NCBI RefSeq assembly: GCF_963576615.1 | Contig: NC_088711.1 | Location: forward strand, 11,278,869 to 11,342,868 | Reading direction: 5' to 3' | Length of the DNA stretch: 64,000 bases | Origin: Watersipora subatra | Taxonomy: Eukaryota > Bryozoa > Gymnolaemata > Cheilostomatida > Watersiporidae | Shown: positions 11,501 through 23,500 of the stretch, one piece after another | Layout of the letters: each line of letters starts with the position of its first letter | How positions within the stretch are numbered: the stretch's first letter is position 1 | Program-made: the position numbers and the translations under genes | The notes under the pieces: model-generated | The model's database searches: none | What the model was told of the DNA's origin: nothing | What the model saw: only the letters and a program-made list of their open reading frames with translations

Positions 11501-14500
11501 CCTCCATTCACCCAAGAGTGTGCTACAGAGAAATCTAGCAAAAACCTGGAATTATTTTATTTGATAATCTAATCAATAATTATGTTATCTTTAATGATTC
11601 ATGAACCTCTCACCTCTTCATGTAGTCGACCACGGCTTGTTTTGTTCTTCCCTCTGAGTAGTCTTCAATGAATTCTCCATTTCTGCAATAAACGTTAAAT
11701 CAACTATCTAGATTCTAGAGCAAACAGAGAAATAGGGTGAAATTTATAAACAATCTATTTCGGCATAGATGACGTTTAGACCGCTTGTTGTTAAACCGTA
11801 ACAGTCATGTTTTGATACAAGATTACCCGGAATTTTGATGGGAGATAATGTGAAAAAATGTTGGCAGCGTTCTTCTCTTCATTGGAAGAGGCCAACAGCT
11901 TTATATGAAAAGAGGGGCTATGAACAAATGTTCAATGGTCGACGTACAAAACAGAGAAGAAGTTCTCGACGACTATAACATTTGGTGGTATGTAGGTCAA
12001 TGTTGGGGCAAGAATTCTTGGTTGGGGTTGGCAATTAACTCTGGATGTGTAATCAATCATTGGAGTAAATCCTATTCTATACCTTTGAGAAACCAAGAAA
12101 AACAACATCATCATTTCAATATTAGTCTTGCTTGGCAGCTACTCCTTGAATCATTTACCTGCCTAAATAATTTTACTGACATCTCATTAATCGGCATCTA
12201 TGCCGAAATAGATTGTTTATAAATTTTACCGAAAAATTGAAGTTCAACGATAAAGCTACAGCCTACAGGTAAAAATTACAGAAATGTTCTTGCTCTTGCA
12301 TCTACCTACAAATACTAGACTAAAACTGAAATTTTAACAAAAGTCAAACAGCTAACGCAATAATTTTTCAACTGCCCATAATTTGCTGAAAATCAAAAAA
12401 CAAAAAAATGTGCTGAATTTTTATACAAAATTTCTGTCTAGTACACTTTCTTTTTCTAACTCGTCTAACCTAATTTATTTAATATCGATAGAATTGTTTG
12501 CGAGTTACAAATATATCATACATTCACAACTGAACTTGACAATACACTTACTGGAAATATTTCAGAGCGGGGAATCCTTTAACGTCATACTTATTTGAAA
12601 CGGCAGATTCCTTGGTCGCATCAACAGCTGCAAGAACCCCGACTGCCTAAAAGTGTTCATACATGCTGTACAAGAAAGCACGCTTCACTGTCCCTCAAAG
12701 GTGACGCACGGAGTCAGGGAAAGCCCTGAGAAGCATGACAATAATGCGTTGTTTCTCTAACCGGTAGAAATATTTTGTAATTCTACCTATATTTGCGCCT
12801 AGGCAGAAATGTTGGCAGAGTCAGACCTCTACATTCAAAATTAATTTGTTCTGAGACACACTTTGAATGTTAAAACCATTGCATGTTGAAACAAATATTT
12901 CCATTAGAATACACTGTAATTCATCTAATTAGTTCCATGTCATAAAACTCCTAAATAGATACTGAAGGCTCATACTCCTGTTTAATACTCACAATATTAA
13001 AACAAATACATTATAAAACACTGCAAAAAATTAAACGTTAAAAATCACTTATGTACATATAAAAACCTAAACGAACAAAATAATAATCAATAAAAAATGT
13101 TTTTTATTGTGACATTACTATGGAAACACTTGACAGGAAGTATAGGCTAAGAGATGCATAAGTTTGAAGATAGAGGTGATAAGATTGTCATACAATTTAC
13201 TTGACCCTCAACTAGGTGAAGTTTAAACAAACTTATACCATACGGTTTCAAGGATAAATAACTCTTACCCCATCCTCCTTGAGCTGAGTGGCAGCAGCGG
13301 CAAAATCGGGTTTCATGTTCTTACAATGTCCACACCCTAAATATTGAAACAATGACTGCTGTCAGAGAAGATGCTCAAAAAATTAGACACACTACGGTAA
13401 CTTATAAGGTAACTTTAGTTCAACAGCCAACTAGTGCTGCTAGAAACAAGCAATTTTCTGTCTTTTTTGTAATACTTAAATGTTTGATAAAAACAAAACC
13501 AAAATTTGAGTTAATAAATTTCGATGAATTTCGAGCTATCACAATAATGATATAATATAGATAGACATCGGCACACAATAGACTTATCGAAGTCTTTAGC
13601 ATTTTCATACCTGAAGAATTAGTTTGAAGGAAAATGCACCCGTAATTATATCTACAGTTGTTGAATGCCCGATGTTGCCCGGGTAATAAAAAAGTCTTTG
13701 CACAAAAAATATATTTTTATTTAGCATATACAACATTTACCATCATAAACTTTTAAACTTCATATCACGAGAAAAGTGTTTTGTGCAGTTCAAATAAATT
13801 AAGAGGAAAACTAAAGCAACTGTAAAGATGTTTAGATGTGAAATAATTAGCAAGTGATGGCTAGATAAAGTATGATGTTACAATGGTTCCGGCGAAATGT
13901 GAATTGATACAATTGATAAGTACTTAATAAATCCAACGATGTCAATGAAAGTCCGTGTCGATTAGTCCGCATGAATGCATGTGATCCGCGCCTTCAGCTA
14001 GGTCATCAAAAATGTTTGGCTTCAAAACTTGTCTGGTTCCCGAGAACCAGCCTTTTAAACAGCCATATCATCCATCCCATGCTCAATGCGCCGTCACATG
14101 TATTAAGAACAATCATCTTCAACGAACGTGTTCATAGATTGTTGTCATGAAAGCAGCTTGGCAATTAATGTTGAAAACCTACACGCTATCTGATTGAAAA
14201 GGAACGTAATCCCGGTCAACGAAGGATTTGATACTAGTGATAATATTTGTTTGTGTGGTAAATATTAGACTATTTTAAACAAAGTTTTACCCAAGCCTTG
14301 GGCAACCGCAAACGATATGATTACAATGCGCTGCCCAAAGCATTGATTGTGTAACTACTGAAGTAGAGAGTGATGTCTGGGTGCATTTGTGCCTATCTAA
14401 ATATGTCATTGCTGCCTATGCGTATCTAAATCTGTCATTGCTGCCTATCACATGCCACTGTCACCTCCATATCTCAATTTTCATAATTCTTAGCGTATTT

Positions 14501-17500
14501 CCAGTTATTTGAAACTTGTATATTTTACATGAGGAATTTATGTTTGCGTAAACGCCATTCTTGTAATACATAGGTCAAGTGTCTGAAACTTGTCCTAGTC
14601 CTAGATTGTGACTACTACATGTAGAACCCATTTTAAACAGCTATCAAACATTTTAGAAGGCACACTATTTTTTGAGAATTGTCATGAGGAAACATAAAGT
14701 TGAGAACCAAACAACTAAAGCTCATTCATGCCATCAGGTCTGGTGCAGCATGCACATAAATATTATTGTGGTCAGACAACACACGCCTAGCCTTGCCCAC
14801 TTACAGGGAGCATAAAACATGACAAGGACGGATGGATTTTCTGCCATAAAGTCATCAAAGTCTCCGTCGGTGAGCATATGCACGTTTTCAGCTCCAGCTG
14901 TGTTTGCCCACATGTCTTCCTGCACTGGAGGGGTTGGGTGCTGTGGATTTTCAGGATCATTCATGAAGCCCACAAAATCAGCCTCCTGCAATACAATAAT
15001 AGTATTATAATTAAACTCAATTCAGCTTACTCTTTTCTGCACAACAGACTACTTTACAGGTTTATACTAGTTCACACTAGTAGTTTATACTAGTTTATAC
15101 TAGTTCACACTCGTTTTAGTAAACAGATAGCACCTGCATTTTAAACTCAATATGTAATATTCTTTATGAACCATCTTCTAACATCTACCGTAAGTCCTTA
15201 TGCTCAGGCCGCACGGCTTGTCGTTGGGCGCGGCTTCTGGTTCAAGGTCATAGGCCACGGCTAAAGCCAAGTTTTTAAAACTTACGTGAGGCTTAAGGCG
15301 GCTTCTCGATAAATGCAGTCTCTGCTGCTCAGTTCCGCGCTATAACCATAGAATCGCAGTCATGATACACTTTCATGTACGGGATTTTGGCGACCTACTC
15401 GTTTATTTTCAAGGTCATCTTTATGGAATACTTTAGACTAAAGAATAATTTATCGCTAATGTTTAACTCACCACAGTCATAGGTTATTAAAACCGTTTCA
15501 TTCTTGACCGGCATCTTTACATAAACGTGAAGCCCTCTAACAGCGCAATAAAAATCTAGCTGAGGCATGGCAAGTAAGTTCTTGATGCAAGGGTTTAGGA
15601 ATTTTAATTCGAACTTGGAAGTAAAAGAAAATTCTTTTCACATGTACTGATGTAGCCTGTTTTCTTGTTCAAGAGGACGGGGGTTAGCGAAACCTTTCTC
15701 AACACTCTCGCTCTTGAAGGGGGTCAAGGACGACAAAACCTCAGTCATTAGCAGCGGTCTGTGGGCATACGCGGCTTGTTGGAAGATTATTTTTTCTTTC
15801 GTGAGTCATCTGGTTTTGAGCACAAGCCGCGCGGCTTGAGCATGAGGACTTATGGTATTAGATTTCGATCAGTAAAAAAACTGTCCACACAAAGGAGGAA
15901 TATTTGTTGTCTTATTAAATGCTGAGCATGAAAGGCATTGGTCAAATACGAACGGTTTCTTTGGTCCGTTCCCACGTAATGATAAATTGCTATAGATAAC
16001 TCGAACTCAACACTGTTAATTCGAACTGTTTTTTTGCCCAACGGCTACCGAAACGGTTGTTATCGCTTTAGAAAATCACTTTATTCAAAGCCATAGAGGT
16101 AAACTTCATCTTTTCGTAATTCATAAGCGTTGTTATTACCACCATCGGCAAAATAATTTTGTCAACAACTTTTCTAAAGGTTTGGTCAAATTTGATTTAT
16201 ACTGCTATACGATTATTAGCACGGGCTTGCCGGGTCACGCGCGCAAGGATTTTCGCCACGCACATACAAAACAAAAACAGCATGTTGTTTTGTATGTGCG
16301 TGGCGAAAATCCTTGAGTGCGTGACCCGGCTAGCCCGTGACGAATAGTTTTCCGATGTTGATTCCGTGTTGAATCAACGTCGGAATGTTGAATGTTTAAA
16401 ACGTCTTAAAAATTGTTTTTATTAAACGTATACGTTGTCTTAGCTAAAAAAACTATTCATCGTTTAACCTAAACACAGAATACGTGTGTACATTCAATAA
16501 GTATCCATTCAAAAAGCGTGAGTGATATACAATGTTAAACCTCGTAAAACTTTTAATTGAACTGCCTCGGAGTGTTGCTCTTAACGAATCCCAGGTAAAG
16601 TAAGGGATTTTTCTTTGGTAACTTTTTCTTGAAGTTGCATAAACTTCAAGAAAAATTGGCAAAATTGATCGTGGGTAAAACGCTCAAAAGAAAAAGATGT
16701 CTTTTCTTTTGAGCATTTCAACAACGATCAACTTTTTCCAATGTCAATCTAAAAAAACGTCCTGGCAATAACATCACTTCAAACAACAAACCAATCTCAA
16801 GTGATAGAAAAATATCTATACTTTTTGATAAAAACGTTTTAAACTTTACATTAGAAGCATTTAATTTGAAACAAGCCATTTGTGCTTTTGATTTATATTA
16901 TAGTTTGCATATGTACATGTATCTACTAATAAATAAGTAAATACATGGACTTGTGACAGTGCTCTGATAACTTGAACGCTCTGATAATTCGAACACTTTT
17001 GCTCGGTCCCGTGAAGTTCGAGTTATCCATGTTTGACTGTATATATATGTATATATATATATATATATAAACTGTTACATCATTTTTACAAATTTTACAT
17101 ATATATATAAAATTTATTCATGTAAAACCTTAGATAAAAAACAATTTCATTACTATTAGTTTCATGTCTGTTATGCAGACAATCATCAGATAAAATTGTT
17201 TTGGTCCAACTGAGTTATATATAAGGAAGGTGTAATTACTATAATGACTGATAGCTATGTAATTGCAATACAATTGCAATTACATAGCTATCAGTCGTTA
17301 TAGTAATTACACCTTCCTTATATATAACTCAGTTGGACCAAAACAATTTTATCTGATGATTGTCTGCATAACAGACATGAAACTAATAGTAATGAAGTTG
17401 TTTTTTATCTAAGGTTTTACATGAATAAATTTTATATTTAAGCTCTGATCACTCATTGAGCACTATTTGGCAGCTTTAACACACTACTTTGGAATATATA

Positions 17501-20500
17501 TATATATATAACATAATATACATGTTATATATGTATAACATATATATTATGTTATATATATGTTATATATATAACATATATACATTATGTTATATAACAT
17601 ATATATATCTAACGTACATGTATATACAACATATATATATATATGTTATGTTACATATATATGCACACAAATAAAGTGTGGAAGAACCATTTGCGGTCAA
17701 AAATAATGTAATAATCTGTTCAAAAACCAACAAAGAGATACGAGCAAAAAAGGAGATGACCAACCTCACGACCACCATTGTAAGGCTGCTCATTCTTGCC
17801 ATAGTTGAAAGTGATGAAGGTCGGGTAACCCTTCACTTCATATTTGCCACAAACATCCTGGTGCTCTGTGCAATCCACAGCCGCAAAGAGTTTCTGTTCA
17901 AATATACAGGCTTCGTATCCAAACACAAAATATGTAAGACATTGTATGCTATCATAAAACTCGACTGTATTTGTGTTAGACATTGTATGCTATCATAAAA
18001 CTCGACTGTCTCTGTTGGGTAAAAAATACTGATTGAGTGGTCAACTACCTTCAATAGCGATATTCCTGCAAAAATCTTCAGTTCTGAAAAGCTAAGCTTG
18101 CCAGTATTGTACAGCGATACAAAAAATATAGATATAATGGATAAGTATGAAGAAACTCCATCGAAAGTAGAAGTTTAGCTAACAGCAGCTCAGATGTAGA
18201 GATATTCACATGACTCAACTATGTAACCCTGGATAAGGGAAATCTGTTTGAGTGCCAATTTATGAAGGTGTTACATTAGCAATTGTTATTTCGATGCAAT
18301 AGTTTCAGTGACCAATCAGCTAAAATATTAGACTGAAGTCCATGATCCCTACAAAAGCTCACTATGGGCACAGTGATGCAACAACCACAACTCGCCTCAG
18401 TTCTTGCCATTTGCCTTAAACCATGACTACCACAAACAGCTTTCATGGTTTTTTCTTAGGTAAATCAAACACGCTGATTTCGATTTTGTATTCAAAATAA
18501 AGATTGGACCACCAACTTTCTAGGTCGTGAAGGCTTTTTACAGCGTTTCAATATTGGTCTTGTAAATGACACAATTGGCACAACAAGCTCCGCCCATAAA
18601 TATGTGACATATCCTAGCTTTTTAGGAACTTGGGGATGTTTAGTCCGATCTAGAATGATAGAGATGGGTGTCTTAAAACCCATTATTATCTAAATTCAGC
18701 ATTCAAAATAGTCTCAGCCTTTTATGAAAGTTAGATAAGCTATTTAACATTGCTCGTAGCTTATTACGAGCTCATAAAAGCTCATAACAATGCTAGCTTG
18801 TGATAACATTGCGCTTTCTTGAGCTCATTTTTCTCGGCGTTCAGCCTATTAAACACCCTATATCAAACGACAAGCAATGTTAAATAGCTTATCTACCTTT
18901 CATAAAAGACTGAGATTATTTTGAAGGCTGAATTTAGAAAATAATGGGTTTTAAGACACCTATCTCTATTATTCTAGATCGGACTAAACATCCCCAACTT
19001 CCGTTCCTAAAAAGCTAGAATGCATCACATATTTATGGGCGGAGCTTGTTGTGCCGATTGTGTCGTTTACAAGACCGATATTGAAACGCTGTAAAAAAGC
19101 ATTCATGACTTTGAAAGTTAGTGGACCAATCTTTATTTTGAATATAAAATCGGAATCAGCGTGTCTGATTTACCTAACAAAAACGATAAAAGCTGTTCGT
19201 GGCAGTTATGGTTTAAGTTTTATCACCAGAAAGTGATTCGTTTACGCATTCACACCGGTATGGAGTGACAGCGCGTATGAGTTTTATATTACAGTACAGT
19301 ATGTGTGTATACCTTCAAGAAGATTACATTGTGTCTGAATAACTGACACACCTCACACCTTACTTTCTTACAACTCCATCATTTGATTTACAATAATTTT
19401 GATGTACAAAGTAAATCAATGTTTTGTTTAATTCTATAAATCAGCTCTGGTATTCGGGTTTGAAAAGTTATCTATTAATAGAGTTCTGATAGAGTAGCTC
19501 TATTAGAGTAACTTTATACAAACCTTAGGATCTTCAGTAAATTGAGCTGCTGCTGCTGTGTAGTGGGGTTTTGCTTTCTTGCAGTGGCCACACCCTAAAA
19601 CACATGACCGTGACATGGCAGGTGTTTGATGAAAGTTTTAAGGCTTACTTCCTCACTAACAGAACTAGCAGTTACTAGTACAGTTTATTAGTACAGTAAT
19701 ACCTTGAAATACAAGTGTTTCGAGATATGACAAAATTGAGATACAAGGAAAACTCCAAACAAATTTTTGCCTTGAGATATGAGACAAATTTGAGATACGA
19801 GCATAAGAGATGGTTTCCAATGCGGTCACTAGGTAACTGAGCATGGTGGTTGGCCGCTTGCAAGAACAGCATTGCTCGATCTATCTAATTGGATAAAAAG
19901 TGGTTTAAAAAAGCAGACTATAAGAGAAGATAAAAGTGAGTCTGAAAGCGAGGCAAACCGGAAGAACAAAATAAAAAAATTGAAAATGAAAACAAAATTA
20001 TAATAAAGTTTAGAGTAAAATTAAAACTTATTTTCAAGTGTGTGTATAGTAAGCTAAATTCGTTTAAATTGAATTTAAGGTTTATTTTACGTAGTGTTAC
20101 AAAAGTGTGAAGCTAGAATCAGTACATATCTGACTATAAACAACAATAAGATATAAAACAATACAAGTTAATCTTTCTAATAGTATATAAGGAGGAACTT
20201 ACATGGTGCATAGAACATGACCAAAGAATATTTCTTCTTTTTGATTACAGATGCAAAGTTTTCATTCGTGAGGTGCACGACATTGCTTTCAACTTCAGAC
20301 CATGACGCTTCAGGAGCGGGTGGTGGAGGCGGTTCTTCAGGATTCTTCATGAACTCAATGATCTTATCTGCTGTCCTTGCAGACACCTGCCACATCTGTA
20401 TGCCATCCCTAAATGAAATGTAAAGAAAGCCTACTCAGAAAATTATTCACTGACTACTTTTAACAAAATTGCACACTCTTTCAAGGCATCACATCTGCAT

Positions 20501-23500
20501 CCACATTCAGACTACTCTTGCAGCAGGTTTTTATAGAGTTACGCAGTAACTAACATCTTTACGCAAAAATATAAATACCGCTTTATAGAATTAAGCAAAA
20601 CATTGATTTACTTTTTACAGCGAAATTATTGTAAATCTAGTGATGGAGGTGTTAGAAGGTAAGGTATGAGGTATGTCAATTATTCAGACACAATGTACTC
20701 TTCTTAAAGGCATACATGCATACTTGAATATGAAACTCATACGCGCTGTCACTCCATACAAGTGTGAATGCATAAAATAAATCACATTCTGGTGATAAAA
20801 CTTGAGGCAAATGTCAAGAACTGGGCGGAGTTGTGGAGTTGTTGCATCACTGCGCCCTTAGTGAGCTTATGTAGGGATCATGGACTTTAATCCAAGATTT
20901 GGTCATTTTTGGTCAAGATTGGTCACTAAAATTATTGCAGCGAAATAATGATTGCTAATGTAACGCCTTCATAAATTCGAACTCAAACAGATTTCTCCTA
21001 TCCGGGTTTACATAGTTCAGCCATGTGAATATCTCTACATCTGAGCTGCTATTATAACAAACTTACTTTTTGTAAGACATTGTCAAATGAGTATCATTAT
21101 AGTTAATTTGTAGTGTTGGACGAGTTAATTTACAGAACAATAGTTAGTCGACGGGTTTGCAGTGCAAACTATATATGAGTAACTCTGTGTGTTCGATTGA
21201 TCCAACGAAATTGCTTGAAAATTGGCATGTGATACTGACCACCCAGTGAAGGCTTTGTGGTTTTTTAAAAGTACTATAATTTTTTAAACTGTAATCTTTC
21301 AAAATCAAAATAGAGCCCATCACAAAAAGAAATCTCACTTATTCGCCATCTTGAATTCTTGCAATTTCACTGAGCAACGACTTCCAAAATATGAATTTAG
21401 CTATTTAGAGTACTTTGATTGGCTTTAAAATATGCTCAACTGACTAGCGAGGTAATTTCTTAATTAAATTTTTTTAAATGTCCACTTCACATAAAATGCT
21501 ACAACTCGTATAAAATTTAAACTTGTCCGACATTCCAGGAGCCGCCACGAAATGTTTCATATACATAGAAACTAAATGACTCAGGGTACTTGGATAAATG
21601 CATTTCATTTCCCGAAGGTCCTATGTTCTTTTTTCATTCATGCACTTATAGAGTGTAGTCTTTATCACTTCTATATAAATAGGCATATTACATACATGTA
21701 TGTAGATATCTAACTACCTAAAAGAAGGTGCAGGACACTCCATAAAAAGCTGCCATAAAATGGTCACACCAATAATTTGTCTATTGACCAATCGTAAAAA
21801 TATTTCCAAATCTTTGTTAAGCTCTGATTTCTCATACAATATTCACACAAAGTGAATCCAAACGCTTATATTACCTGAAGTATATAACAGTAGGGAATCC
21901 TTTCACCCCATATCTCTCTCCTAAATCTGTGCTCTCTGTAGCATCTACAGCTGCTAGCTTTCCTTCCTCCTGATAAAAATAATTATACAGCGCTACTCAA
22001 ATTGTGAGCGAAGCAAATAAATTAATAAGTAGGGTAGTTCCTTATGAGAAAAAAACATAAAATAGAAGTTTCAGAATAAAATGCACTGAAAAGCTGACGC
22101 AATTAGCATTGTCAGCCATTTTACTAACTCAGAAATATCAGTATACAACAGAGTAAATATTAGTCTTAGATGTCCATTTAGGGTGCTCTAAAACTATTCA
22201 GTACAAAAGTTCTTAAACTGTTCAAAGTAGCGAGTGGGCAGAGCACACGGTTGTTTTTAAAACAGATAACAGGAAATCCACTCTTTACAAACTAACACAT
22301 AATTACAACAGACAAACACTTGTATAGTTACCACAAATGATCTGTATTAAACCTACCCAGAGACAGACAACAAAGTGAAGGGCAACAGGTAAACACAATG
22401 AGTGTATGATCATAAACATTCTAATAAAAGATTATTCTATTGTGAGACTTTATGATTTGTCTATGAAAATAAACTAGTTAACTGATGAACTGAACAACAT
22501 ATCGACTGAACAACTAATAAAATGTGGAGTAAACTTGATTTCGCTGAAATTGCAGACAGAATAGATAAAAAATAATACATAAGATGCATTACATCATTGC
22601 TGAGATAGGTAGTCATTCAGCCATGTTAAACCAATCGGATCGAAACAAAACCATGATTCCCATCTGCTGAAATCTAGGCATCGTATTACTTAGTTTAGCT
22701 TCAGAATAAACCGCAATAATGACTCACTGTCCAGCTCTACTAACTGCACTAAAAGAAGTCTGTCTTTGATTTTCATGAGATAATGCTGCCAAGGTTACCT
22801 GCTGCCAAGGTTGAGACGACACAAAACGGTGAGACAAGCAATAATCAATGATAAACTTACTCCCTCATCTTTTAATGCTGTTGCTGCGGTCTCATAGTCT
22901 GGTTTCATCTTCTTACAATGACCACACCCTAAGGTAAAGGACAAAGTCACTGCAGACATGACGTATGACAACCAAAGGCTCGGTAATGTGAATAAGCTGT
23001 TATTATACTACAAATGTAATACCAACTCTTTTAGCACAACATAAATACTTCAATTGACCAGAAAAATTATTCTGGTCAAAATTATCTGTGATCATTTGAG
23101 TTGCTGTTAAAGAACTTGCGTGAGCTTGCTAACTGCACCGCTAAACATTCTGTGTGATTCAGATGAATGCGCATGTACAGTCATACCTCGCCATATGAGT
23201 GTCCCGTGACATACGAGTGTCTCACGAAATACAAGACATTGAAATTCGAAGAAAATTTCAAGTGAAGTTTTGCCTTGAGATACGAAACAAATTTGAGATA
23301 TAAGCACACGAGACAATTCTCGATGTGATTGCTAAGTGATTGAGTATGCGACAGGCCGCTTGCAAGATCTGCATCATCGGTCTTTCTTGTCAGATCTGTT
23401 TGGAAGTTTTAAAAAGGCGGGCTAAAAAAGAATATGAAAGCAAATGGAAAAGTCGAGACAAAAAGAGCCAAAAGTAAAAAAAAATGAAAATGAGAAAAAA

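Larger units (their letters stand above)
11614..14985 (-). other. PDIA5: PDIA5-like thioredoxin domain 4, extra copy (exons 15-18)
   Basis: Exons 14805-14985, 13269-13336, 12552-12646 and 11614-11682. Motifs are [12 protein letters not shown] with the Trp codon split [25 protein letters not shown] and GFPALKYF. The first three exon-end phases (1, 0, 2) equal those of domain 2, and [12 protein letters not shown] is identical in the two. It therefore looks like a duplicate of domain 2 placed after domain 3. Vertebrate PDIA5 has no such domain. Confidence 0.9.
17765..20408 (-). other. PDIA5: PDIA5-like thioredoxin domain 3 (exons 12-14)
   Basis: Exons 20203-20408, 19524-19594 and 17765-17893. 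The first exon fuses the tail of domain 2 ([16 protein letters not shown]) to the start of domain 3 ([19 protein letters not shown]). It continues [11 protein letters not shown], then [10 protein letters not shown] and [11 protein letters not shown]. The KKKK run and the VDC...GYPT spacing match the last domain of vertebrate PDIA5, so this is the orthologous third domain. Phases are 1, 0 and 0. The donor after 19524 is a weaker GTTTGT. Confidence 0.92.

Noticed and set aside
17489-17674. Open frame rich in IYIYNI
   Set aside because: Low-complexity ATATAT sequence, not a protein.
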